This document shows positions 42,625-54,464 of a stretch of DNA of 64,000 nucleotides, one piece after another (position 1 is the first letter of the stretch; the number at the start of each line of letters is the position of its first letter). A program made the translations under genes and the position numbers. The notes below the pieces were generated by a model that was given only the letters and a program-made list of their open reading frames with translations, did not search any database and was not told where the DNA came from. Source of the stretch: Gliomastix tumulicola (Eukaryota; Ascomycota; Sordariomycetes; Hypocreales; Bionectriaceae). The stretch covers positions 1 to 64,000 of the forward strand of contig BCHX01000013.1 in the NCBI GenBank assembly GCA_001599755.1. The letters are read 5' to 3'.

Positions 42625-42987
42625 CCATACCGGCGTACCAGTGTGAACGCCGTCGATCACCCGATGTCGTCCCCACACCGCTCCGGGGGCTGCTAACCCA
42701 CAGCGGTTCCCCGGCGGACTTACCGTGGCCGTGTCCTGGATTGCCGGGTGCATTGGTGGAAGCCGGGATAACGCTTGCTGGAGGCCCCGCTTCTTATTGA
42801 GATACCGGTGGCTGATCTGGAGAACGTACATCGCCTGGAAAGCAGAGACCTTGCAACCGTGGCAGGGGAGAAAAGAGAGGGCACATGCAAATGTCACAAC
42901 ACGGACCTGCAACACAACTCAGACTTCCTTGTTGCGTACGTCCAACAGTAGCGCCACAATCAGGATGGAAAATAGATGTTTCCTCAT
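42625..42987 (-). CDS. possible small secreted protein, about 60 aa, tentative
   Basis: On the minus strand ATG 42987 starts a signal-peptide-like N-terminus (MRKHLFSILIVALLLDV). Splicing a non-classical GTCTGA donor near 42924 to the TTTCCAG acceptor near 42837 joins it in frame to AMYVLQISHRYLNKK. That exon ends at a perfect GTAAGT donor (about 42724) after QDTAT. The final exon would be a few codons or longer, depending on the acceptor. It lies only 50 bp downstream of the chromodomain gene on the same strand. Support is splice-signal logic alone, and the exon may belong to another, lost gene. Confidence 0.22.
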
Positions 42988-43036
42988 AGAAAAGAACACT
43001 GACTATTTTTGTGCCAAAGTTGACTGGCCTGGACAT

Positions 43037-44475
43037 CTAAATCCTCCCTATCCGTGCCCAATCTATCCTTCTGTCGTCAATCCAACAGTCTTCCTCGGTC
43101 GGGCGGCCATGCCAATGTACACGCCACTGCTTACGGCCTTTCCGGATTCGTGACACACCGATGTCAATCTCCGCACTGAGCCCTTCGTATGTGGCTTTGA
43201 AGTCATCGACCATCTTCTGATTCAGTATGTTCCTTTTCGGCTCCCAGCTATGACTGCCGTCCTCCCATGCCACGAAGTACCATCTGCCCCATCGAGCGAG
43301 CAATCTTGCGACAGTGTAGATATCGCTGTCCTCATCCGCGTTGCCAGAGCCCAGAATGTCCGTGCTCCCATTCGTGGGACCTGGCTTGCTCGCCTGAACC
43401 CGGGCGCCACGATCTCGCCGTGGAGCAGGTGTAACCGATGGTCGCGCTGTCGATCTAGCGGCGGGTGTCATGGGTGTGGCACATGATGCTTCCTTGTTCT
43501 CTTGTCCGGGTGCACGCGTCCGTAGTCTCTGTGCTGGATGGAGAGCAGGCTGTGCGCCACGCCCAAGCCCCCCGGAAGTCTCCCTCTTGCGTCGCTTGGA
43601 GGTGGGAACCAGCTCGTCACTTGTTGCTGCAACGCCAGGTGCCGTGCTGGCTCGATGGCGACGCTTTGCCGGACGGTTATCCGACGTACGCGTAGCCGAG
43701 GGTCGGAAGGGCGCCGGAAGAGGCACGCCGCTGTTCGGACCCGATGGCAGGCCATTGATCACGCGGCGGCGGCCTTCAACAGATGCAGGGCTGGTTCCCC
43801 ACGAAGCTGAGGAAGCCATGTCCACCGGTGTGTGAGCCACGGGAATGGCGTGAGCTTCGTTGTCACAACCGGGTGGCGCCGACTTGGTATCGTATGGTTC
43901 ACGTCGCAGCGCAGTGTGTTGGGCGGCGTTCAGTGGGTCGTCCAACGGGTCGTCCAACATAGCCTCGGACGCGAATCGAGTCCTTTCGTACACGAAGGGT
44001 GCTTGTCCTGGCTTGCGAGCTCTCTGTTCCTCGCCAGGACTCCACTGTCGGTTTCCACTAGGTAGCGGAGTCGTGGGTGAGATCGGCACTGGTATATTAT
44101 GTCTAGCAGCGGCAGCCTGCGCGAAGGGCTGTGCGCCTGACTGCTTGTGCATTGGGGCCAGTTCACAGGACCAGCTAACGGCAGATGCCCTCGGCGACTC
44201 CTCATTGGTCAAATCGATCCTCTCGGGTCCTATAATTGGGTTCGCTAGTGAAGGGTAAGACAAACATGTAGGCGCTCGTCTGAACGGGATCAATCCTGCT
44301 AGGCCTGCTCACCTGCATTGTCGACGCGGCTGCGTTCTAATGTCTTCTTTTCCTCCATTTCTATTCTCTCCATGAGCCTTGCAATGGAAGGCAGGTGGGC
44401 GCTGATGTCCGATTCATCGTCTTTGTCGTTGTCGTCGGCAGCCTTGGAGCCAGATGCCTCGTCGAAGATTACCAT
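43037..44475 (-). CDS. protein with two chromodomain-like modules, 451 aa, two exons
   Basis: Exon 1 is 44475-44313 and exon 2 is 44229-43037. The 83-nt intron runs from GTGAGC to TATAG, and the joined 1,356 nt stays in frame. Residues 1-55 are acidic and helical (DNDKDDESDISAH, RLMERIEMEEKKTLER). Residues about 60-340 are low complexity with basic clusters (PAKRRHR, SKRRKRE). Near residue 350 a chromodomain follows: DIYTVARLLARWGRWYFVAW, then DGSHSWEPKRNILN, with the aromatic-cage-like Y, W and W. The last ~45 residues (RIRKGRKQWRVHWHGRPTEE, DCWID) look like a second chromo or chromoshadow fold. Chromodomains read methylated histone tails, so a heterochromatin role is plausible. It could instead derive from a chromovirus integrase tail, but no retroelement parts surround it. 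Confidence 0.7.
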
Positions 44476-46830
44476 CGCTGCATGCGACAAGTGAGTGTTC
44501 TGGCCGGAAGAGAGCACATGGAGCTCCGAGGAGCGTGTATGCCGTCGCTCGGCCGAACCGTGGAGAATCGTGCATTGGAGAAGCGTAAGAAGTCTGGTTG
44601 TTGGGATAGATAGAAGTCGCCATGATGGGCACGCCGTGAGTGCGTCGAGGGGGCCAGTGTATACCGAAAGAAGCTGGAAGCTCGAATGGCGAGACGGCGT
44701 GAGAGGCGGCCAGCTACCGGGCCTTAAATGCTTGCACAAATTGGTCCGTGAGCCGTTGCGTCTCCTCCGAACGTCACCTGGCACCCAACTCTCGCTCCTG
44801 GTGTTCGCAATCTCCGCCCCGGACCAACTATTGACCATCTGCGACCAGCCCTGCAGCTACCCAGTTGCGCCAGACGCATCAAGACCCCTGAGCTGTGGTC
44901 GGGACTGGCCAAAGGCTTGGCTAGGCTTGCAGTAGCAGGTGGGACCAGGCGCTTTCCTTCGCTCCCTCGTTGCGTTACATCCGTGTCCCAAAGTAGCACA
45001 CCTCCCGCGGGCTGACCGGAGTGCCAGCACCACTACCAGCAGCGATCAATGCCGTACAGCGCGTCACGGACCGGCGGATCGCCGACTGTGGATGGATCTA
45101 TGGTCAGCAGGCCCGACGGAGGTGGTAAATTCAGCACAGAAGGATGAGGCAGTGCTCTCTTAGCTGCGAAAGTTACCGGCGATGTTGGGTCGGTATGCTG
45201 GCGTCGTTCATGGATAGCCTCCCAACAACTGAGTTGGGTCGGGCTGCGAGTCGGTGCTTGGCGGAACTAGCGCTAGAGACCAATACGTCTGTGATACGGA
45301 TGTGGGCATTTCATGCACTGAGGATGGAAAGGGGGTCGTGACGATGCTCGCTGCCATCGCAAGCATACCCATCAGACTCACACTACCCTTGGCTGAATCA
45401 GACACTGACACTGAGTGAGCGATCCGTCTGATGACGCATATTCATATAGTTCAGGTCGGTGTGGTGGCCACAGAGCCCCGCGTCGCAGCATTCGCTGTCG
45501 TAGGGGCGAGCGATAAAAACGGGTCTGCCGAATTCCCGTTCAGCTGCCGCGTATGCCCCAGAGCGAGCTCGACGAATTCACACCTTGGTGCACACATACC
45601 CAGGCGTGACAAAGAACCGTAGCTGGGGGTTCTGGCTGCAAACCAACCTGTCTCGAGCGTATAGAGGTCCCGAACATGGAGGAAAGTCGCTCATGCTCCT
45701 GCTGCCTCCGAGGGGTTGACCGATAGGGGGCTGGCGTAACATCATATCATCGCATATGGTCTCCGCGGCGAGGGGCATGTCATGTTGAGATTGCTGCGCT
45801 TTGGCGCTAGGGGCACGCCCAAAACCTCAAAGAGGGTGATGCTAGTAGCTACCGTCTGCGTTGCTGGCTAGTACTCGTGCTTTGGCTCCGCTGCGACAGC
45901 CTTAACGTCCGATTTGAATCTATGGTGGCTATGAAGGAGCTAGTCCTGGTCGGATCTGCCGACCTCGTGCGCTGGCGGCGTCGAAGGCTCGGGCAGCGAA
46001 GCCATGTTCTTCCGAAGGGATCGCTAGGGTACTGTCGTCATCGCTGGAGGGTCGAGGTTGCAGCTGAGCTTGTGTTCGCATCCGAGGGCTATACATTTTG
46101 AGGCGTGGTACTTCTTGATAAAGTGAGCGGCGTAGGGACACAAGGCATAGGAGAGATCAATGGTGAGAACAAGGGCAATGACCATGTTTCTCCTCCGTCG
46201 GCTCGAGGATCAGCCCACCTCTGGACAATTCCGCATGCTGCCTGGCTCGTTACTCCAATGGTTTGCAGGAAAGGGGGGGCTAGAAGCAAAGCCGAAAGAA
46301 CGAAGGGAGCAAAGAACGGTCTGATACATCCGAAGGAAAGCAGCGGGAGCAGCTTCGATAGGTTGAAGTTGGAAGGCTCGTGTAATGGCGTGGGGAAGCA
46401 AAGAACAGAACAGCGCGGAGGTTAGTGGAAGCCGACGTTGACAGGAAACCAAGCCTCCGGCTGAATATCGCCTAAATCCCATGGTGGTGGGTCTTGGTGT
46501 TTGCGAGTATGCCGAAACTTGAGCTGCTCTCCTGCACTTGGGGCTTGGAACCGTGACTCATGGAACAGCGATCGCCGATGGATGGCCAGCAGTCTCCATC
46601 TGAGGCCACCGGCTTGCATCTTTCGGGAGCTGGTCGGAATTGGCTCCTTAGCGAGAAGACGCTGCTAACGGCCCCCACATGTGCTGATGAGGCAAAGGCT
46701 TGCCCGAGGAAGCTGATGTCCACAATACGCTGGCGACTGAAAGACGCCGATATGCCCACGGAGTTGGCGACCCTAAGATTGGCGTTCCCAGCGTCAGAAG
46801 TAAGTTTTAATAAGGGTGTGCCTCAAGTTA
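44476..46830. other. intergenic, degraded, up to the composition boundary
   Basis: Several mutually overlapping frames of 60-146 codons occur on both strands. None contains a domain I know or a clear intron pattern. The frame continuing upstream of the chromodomain start (to 44838) looks random. GC content falls abruptly after about 46,830. Confidence 0.4.
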
Positions 46831-49109
46831 TCTTGCTTGATTGAGCTGACTATGATAGAATATTTCAAGCTCTATTTACTTGTAAGCATTTTTACTGTAA
46901 ACGATTGTCTATTTCTTGCTGCTATAATGAAATGATTTATTTGAAGTATTAATGTTACTACTTTTTAATTCCCCATAATGAATTATTTTAAGGCTTAATT
47001 ATTATTATATGTTTATTTTGATATTTATTAAGCTTCTCTCCAGTAGTAGAAAATATCTATCTAATGTTATATATATGTGTGTATATGTACCATTAAAAAG
47101 ATATAACTGAATAAAAGTATGTAAAGAACTATTAATCATGTAAGAATTGAAAGTAATAAAGAGGAAACTATGAAATACATATATAATAGCCTCCATACTA
47201 ATGAATACTGCTACCTTAATAGTAATTAATACAGAGGAAAATAAAGCAGACCTCTATTGGCTAGAAAAAGAATCCAACTTTGAAATATAAGAGGAATACT
47301 ATAATAGAAATAATAATATTATAAAATTGAAGAAAAATGTGATAGAATTTTGAAACTACATGAATAAAAATATCAAACTATCATAACATTTCAAACTAGT
47401 AGTAGAAAAAAAAGGCTAATAATATATAAAAGAAGCACTATTTTCAAATTATCTTATTTAATTGAGGAAACTACAATAAAATAAAATAAAATAGCTACTT
47501 TTGAGAAATGAAAAGTATTTACTTCAAGGAATTTTAATCATTTCTTGAAATTATAAGCTATTACTAAGAATTTATCAAGGGTTTGGATAAGGTTCTTATA
47601 TTGATAATATTTATTACTTAAAAAAATAAAGAGTTTAGTTAAATGTTAAAAATACTAAAAGGACTTTAGGTAAATTTAAAAGAATATTGCTTAGGAATAA
47701 ATATTAATTGTACTTAATTTAGGTAAACTAATGGGGTGAAAAATCAGATTAATTTAATTTTATCATAATATATATATTATACTATATATATTGATTTGAT
47801 AAAATAATCAAATACAAGTGTACCTGGCAGTATTGTTCTTGTAAAAGCTATAGAAACTTAAAATATTTACAAATAGATGTAATAAAACTATTATTGATAA
47901 ATTCATTAACTACCTTCATACTTACTACTTAGCTATAAAAAGATATTTTGAATCATTTCTTATCATAAGGGTTTGAGTATTTATAGTATATTTTTCTTTT
48001 TATGATTCTTATCGAGGGGTACTTTCAACTCTTCTATAAAATATCTCAATAGTAATCCTATAGTATACTTTTTAATTCATTATATTATTTTTCTGAGAAT
48101 GACTTCAATTAAATTTAATACAATAGAGTTTTAAGCTCAATTTATTTTCATTTTTTATTCTTATATGACTAGTTATTTATTATTACAGTTAAGATATTTA
48201 GTAAGAATATTAGTCTTGCTATTTTCTAATTCTTTATAGTAAACAATTCTAATGTGAAATTCTACAAGTATTTCTATATATCTATTTTAATATTTATTAA
48301 GCTTCCATATGACTATAAAGAGTATAACATTCTTGTAACCAAAATATGTAGTAATTTAATATCTGTTGTTCTATAGATAATATTAAAATTCTTTAAATCT
48401 TATAATTGTTATTATAAGTTCTTATCAATATGAGGAACTAAAGAAAATGCAAAAAAACTTGTCAAAACTTATTATGAATATAAACTTATTAAGACAGTAT
48501 ATTACTTTCTAGGCAAATAGTATTACAGCATATATTTTCTTTCTTTCTATAGTTATGAGAAATATTATTATAAATACTTCTCTTAAAAATTTCCTTTTAA
48601 TTTCTTACTTATTTTAAAACTACTAGTTTCTATTAATCCTATATACACTCCCTAAGTTATAGTACTATTTTGCTTTTATATCATTTTCTTTCTCAGTTAA
48701 ATATATACTGGGTTTATTTCTTATCCTTCTCTTCCTCATTATTAAAATAGAGTATACTATTAATCTAAATTACTAGCTAAATATATTCTATTAAGCTTAG
48801 TAAAAGGAATTGAAATCTTATTCAATTCATTTTTAATTTTATTCCAAGTTTCTTACAAAAGGTATCTTTAAGGTATATTTTAGTTCATCAGATTAGTGTA
48901 ATAACTTACTACCTTGAACTTGAATGTGTATATTATAGTTCATTTAGGTTACTTCCAGCTGGGATGGAAAATAATCATAATCAATTTAATCATTTAGTGA
49001 TTGTTGATTATGATTATAATCTGATTATTTGATTATGTTAAATAACCAATAATCAGATTATAATAATTTTATAACTATATAGTAAAGTAAATTACATTAA
49101 CTAATTCAC

Positions 49110-49272
49110 TTAGATGTTACGGCTTGGTCACCCGTAGCCCTATATAAGCGTTATTGGCACACCCTTGATTGCTCAGTCATCGATCAAGGCCCAATCTTTT
49201 GCCCAAGTGGCGTAGTGGGATGTGCCTCCACTACTGTACGAACCCCGGGTTAGCCGGATTCGTAACATTAGA
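49110..49272. mobile_element. solo LTR, 153 bp, with 5-bp TTAGA target duplication
   Basis: The element 49115-49267 begins TGTTACG and ends CGTAACA, the TG...CA inverted termini of LTR retrotransposons. TTAGA occurs immediately on both sides (49110-49114, 49268-49272), as expected for a 5-bp integrase duplication. CTATATAAG near 49139-49147 could be the LTR's TATA box. Base composition is ordinary while everything around is AT-rich. No second LTR or internal gag/pol is nearby, so it is a solo LTR. At 153 bp it is short, like LTRs of TRIM-type elements. Confidence 0.82.
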
Positions 49273-50895
49273 ACTCACTTAGAATAAATAATGAAAGGCT
49301 TTATTACTATGTATGTATATATTACACTACGAATATATAATATAAATATCAAAGTTATACTGTTTCAACTAAATGTTACCTTGTAATAAATTGAATAAAC
49401 CTTATAGCTTTTATAGAGAAATTTTCTGATTTGTCTAAATAATATACAGGTTTACTAAAATAAATTATTACTCCTTTAGAAGCAGCCTATTTACTACTAT
49501 TTAAGTACTATATAATAGGAAAATGATAAGTTTATATTATATGTACATAACTTGTATGTTTGAAAACTAAATACTAGCTTATTATAAGTTAAAAAGCTTT
49601 GTAACTTCATAAAAACAAAATTCTAGTTCGTCTAAATGTGTAGTTTTATTTTAAAATACTAATTTACTATAAAGGATTAGAAAATAGTAAACTCATATCT
49701 TCAATTAAACTATTAATTATAATAATGAATAGTCAATTACTTAAAAATAAGTCTTATACTTCGATAACAAAAAAGCTTATAGGTAAAGAAAACTGAAGTT
49801 CTTTTATTATATTAAATTAAAGAAACCCTTCAGGTTATTATGATAGAATCAATAGGTTAACAACTTAGGGAATGTTCTATAAAAAATACTATAAAAATAT
49901 GTTATTTTATAAAAGAATTCGAAAATAAGATATTGAAATCCTTACAATAAGAAGATATTGAAATCCTTACAATATGAAGTTATAAAGAAAATTTATAAAT
50001 AATGAACTAGTAAACACTAAAGAATTTGATAAGTATATATGGATAAATATAATATAATTATGAATGTAAGAAAGATGTCTAGAGAATAATTGAGATATAT
50101 TATAAACGTAACTTTATAGAAGTAATATAATATAAATTATAGAAATACTTATAGCTATTATTAGTATTTACACAAGTATAGAATGTTCTTATCTTTAATT
50201 ATAATATTCAATTTTTTATATTTCAAAATTTAAAAGTAAAACAAATTCATCTTAACATATTGATAGTTATCAATAAACTTACTAGATATAGGTACTTTAT
50301 CTTATATAAAGAATTGACTAATATAACTATACTTGTATAATATCTTCTATAAACTATGATTACTAATCATAAACTAATTGATAAATTTATTTTGAATAGG
50401 AAAGTAATATTTATGTCTAAGTTTTATTTAGTATTTATAATATTACTTTATATTGACTATAAGTAAAATATATCTAGTATAATACTTGTAAGTAAATAAA
50501 TGAACAAGATAATTCCATTAAATATTTAAGTGGTATTTATAGTATCCTAGAAATTGTTTATAATTGGATATATAAAGGTAGAAGTTCAATTTACCCATAA
50601 TTTAATGAATTAGGAATCTATATGAATACTATTTATTTTATATTAATTATAAGTTTAAGCTAGAAATGGATAAAGCATCTTAAGAAGAACTGCTTACAGA
50701 ACAAGTAATTCTTATAAAATAGTTAAAAAATACTTTATAAAGAATAAAAGAAGCAGCTAGACTTTATCTACAAGTGAATTTTAAAATATTTTGATAAGAA
50801 TAAGTTTAAGAGACTTAATCTTAAAATTGAAGATATAGTCTACTTACTATATAAAGAAATAAGAATAATATGATTAGATAATAAGTCAAACTTTG

Positions 50896-50926
<31 letters not shown>
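50896..50926 (+). repeat. poly-A run of 31
   Basis: Uninterrupted A tract, followed by an N at 50946. It may be a sequencing-limited homopolymer or a retroposon tail. No element body is recognised upstream. Confidence 0.7.
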
Positions 50927-50929
<3 letters not shown>

Positions 50930-52360
50930 TAAATTATTTAAATTANACTATATATATACTTAAAGCTTATGACTTATATTCAAAATATCATTAAATCTTA
51001 ATGATTTAAACTTTTCATGTTAAGTGAAAGCCTTATGTTCATTTATTTTTACATAATTTAAAATTAAATTATTAATTTTACATTTTACTATGAAATTTAA
51101 TTAATAATTTAAATATAATCATTTAGTTTAATTGATAGATTATAATTATACGTATTTAAATTTTAAATATAACTTATTTTAATACTTTAAGTATATTGAT
51201 TTAAACCTCTATTACTATAATAGTATAGTTTTTGCCTCCTAATAGCTTTATACTATTATTAAAAGATACTTTTAATTTAAATCAAAGCTTAAAAAGGCTA
51301 AAGAGGCTTATTATATGATAAATATTAGAGTTAAAAAAGTATTTTATAATATTAATAATATAAAGAAATTAAAATAAATCAAGTATAAAAAGATTAAGTA
51401 AAATGTTTTTTTATTAATATAAAGTTAAATAGTTAATTAATCTATTGGTTATTTTTCTACTAAAAGTTTAATTTTAAATAGTTTTAAGTAAGACTAGGTA
51501 AAGCATTTTAAGCTAGTTCTATTAAAGCTTATATTAATAAAAAAGTTTTATATTATTATATTAGTTTATAAAAGTTCCTTGAAGAGTAATAAACCTTTTT
51601 TTTTAAAAATATTTAGCTAGTTTTTATTTATTGGTTTCTTTTTTATTGATTTTTTGGTTGAAAACTTAATTTCTTTATTAATGTATTTCTTATTATAAAC
51701 TACTTAAACTTTAAATATCTTTTCAATACTATAATATTAGCTTATAATGTAATAATAATAATATTTATAAATATTAATTTAAGAGTTAAAATATAGAAGA
51801 TTAAATATATATATTTATTTACTAGCATTAAAGGTTTATAACTCAATATTAAGGTTTTTATTTTAATTTAAAATAGTTTAATTTATTATTTAGTTAAATT
51901 ACTTTTATTGTTTTATATAACAAGTAAATTATAATTTTCTTCTTAAGATCTACTTGAAATAAATTTAATTATCTCTTTATTTCTTTTATAATAAAAATTA
52001 TTCTTTTTATAAGTTATTCTTTTGAAGGTATTTTATTAGTTTCTAGTTTAAACTTATAATTAATATAAAATAACAATACCTATATTAACTTTTAATATGT
52101 AAGTTATAAGTAAATTAAATTTATAGTAGTCTCTTTACTTAATTATTTTAATTATAATTAATATAGTACTATAAGTATTATTTAAATATTAAACTAACTT
52201 ATCTTGTTTATTTATTTATCTATAAGTATTATACTATATTTACCTCATAAGTTATATCAAATAATAATATAAATGCTTATTAAAACTTAAATGTAAATAT
52301 AATTTCTTCATCTTAATTAATATTATTAAGTAGTTTATAACTAGTAATTTTGACTTATTA

Positions 52361-52640
52361 GAAATCCTCTCGCCAACCTTGCCCTTTTGCTCAAATACTG
52401 CCCTCAATGCAGATTTTGACCTGGGAACGCCCTGTCCGGGTTGTCAAGACAGCTTTGTCAAAGCCAGCGAGTTCGACTCCCACTTTTGAGAATGCAAGCA
52501 ACGCCACCAAAATGATCCTGCCATCGTTGTTGCAATGGACGCACTCCGAATCGATACACGCCGCGCTTCGAATGCATAGCTAGCGGCCTTAGAAGCTGCC
52601 CGCCCTACACAGCCATTCGAGGCGGGGGCCAAGTATAGTT
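52361..52640 (+). pseudogene. GC-rich island with a broken zinc-finger coding remnant
   Basis: About 280 bp of normal composition stand alone in AT-rich DNA. The plus-strand frame at 52367-52650 reads through with two stops. It contains CPGCQDSFVKASEFDSHF, TGA, ECKQRHQNDPAIVVAMDALR, a TAG and LAALEAARPTQPFEAGAK. Cysteines and His space as C-x2-C-x12-H-x3-C, a classical C2H2/C2HC finger. Both stops can arise from CGA and CAG by C-to-T change, as in RIP. The antisense 62-codon frame (52632-52444) is probably a shadow. The source gene is not identified. Confidence 0.5.
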
Positions 52641-54172
52641 ATATTACTGAATTCTTTATATAAAATAAGATAGTTATATTTCATTAATCTATTGATAACT
52701 ATTGATATATTATTAGAAGCTTTTTTAACTTATAATAATCAAATAATATAATTCAAAATAATTAGTCTTTAGAGCTATATAAGCATTAATAGTAACTATT
52801 AATATTCATAAGATTTATATTATAAGATATCCTTAAGTAGTTCTTTATTCTAGTATATTACTCTCTAGGCTTTAATAGTGTTAATAATACTAGTAGGTAT
52901 TATTTTTAGTAGTTCTTTATTACCTTTGTTAATATAAATATTAGGTCTATTATTATTTTTAATTAATAGTATATAGGTGGTATTAACCTACCTTCCCTTC
53001 CTAATTATATTAAGTTAAATTTATTAAATTTTACTATTATTAGTCTACTTAAAAACTTATCCTATTATAATATAGCTTTAGTAAAAATATACTTATAATA
53101 AATTTTAATAACTTTTTAAATATTAATTTTAAATTCTTTATATTAATAGTTTTATTATATTTACTTATAAATTATTAGTTTTTTTAATATTTACTAATTA
53201 AATACTTATAAGTTTATTAAATAACTTCTTTTTATAAATATAATAATTAGGCTTCTAACAGCTACAGGGTAGTTCAAAGAAAAGTAGGATATAAGTAAGC
53301 AAGGTTTTTTTACAGGATTAGCAGGGTATTTATATTAAATAATATAATTATAGCTTAAGTATAAGACTTAGGTATCAATAAATAAGTAAAGTAAGTACTA
53401 TAGTAAGTAACCTTATTAATAGCTAAGACTATTTATATACTAGCTAGGTAATAGCTATAATTAATATACATATATAAAGGAGATCTTAGGAATTACTTAA
53501 AACTACCAATTCATTTTAATAATTTAAATATATACTTACTTACCTAAATCTTTAAATAAGTAAAGTAGTTCTATAATAGCTTAATCTCTTTATTAAGTAG
53601 TTTATTTATAACTAGGGGAATGAAGTAAGATATAGCTAATATTCTATATAGGCTGTAGGCCGGGTTATAATAATAAAGGTATAAATATTTATATTTTACT
53701 TTTTTCTTTACTATTTCTTATTAAAAGTACTTAAAGGTTTCTGATAAAATATTTAATAGGTAGTTTTATAATATATTCTTTTATATATTAAATTATTTAA
53801 TTATAATATTTCTTATTAAATTCTATATACTAAAGTATTTCGAGTTTACTTATTTTAATATCTTCTTTTTATTCAAATATAAAATTTATCCTCAAATAAT
53901 CAATCATTTACCATTACAATAATTTTCTTACTAAGAGTACTATTAGGTTTATTATTCTTGAATTTCTTATAATAAGTTATTTTAAAGTTAACTTTTATGA
54001 GTATCCTTATATATTTACTTTAATATTTATTAAATTTCTATAAGATTTTAAACATACTATTTTTATAACTGGTATATATAATAATCTAATATTTACTATT
54101 TTATGAGCTCTTTACTATATATAAAGCAATTAAGCTTCAATTTATAAAGCTTTTATAGAAGAAGACTACTAA

Positions 54173-54464
54173 TTATTATTTTATTATTTTATTATTTTAT
54201 TATTTTATTATTTTATTATTTTATTATTTTATTATTTTATTATTTTATTATTTTATTATTTTATTATNNNNNNNNNNNNNNNNNNNNNNNNNNNNNNNNN
54301 NNNNNNNNNNNNNNNNNNNNNNNNNNNNNNNNNNNNNNNNNNNNNNNNNNNNNNNNNNNNNNNNNNNTTATTATTTTATTATTTTATTATTTTATTATTT
54401 TATTATTTTATTATTTTATTATTTTATTATTTTATTATTTTATTATTTTATTATTTTATTATTT
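54173..54464. repeat. (ATTATTTT)n octanucleotide repeat around an assembly gap
   Basis: A near-perfect 8-bp repeat fills 54173-54267 and 54368-54464, separated by exactly 100 N (54268-54367). The gap is clearly caused by the repeat, and its true length is unknown. Confidence 0.9.

Noticed and set aside
1..46830. A Starship giant transposon, suggested by patatin and NLR/HET pieces
   Set aside because: No DUF3435-type tyrosine-recombinase captain, DUF3723 gene or element boundary could be found in the window.
49170..49260. tRNA/SINE-like A-box match (TGGCGTAGTGGG) in the GC island
   Set aside because: No B-box or cloverleaf fits, and TG...CA termini with a 5-bp duplication explain the island better as an LTR.
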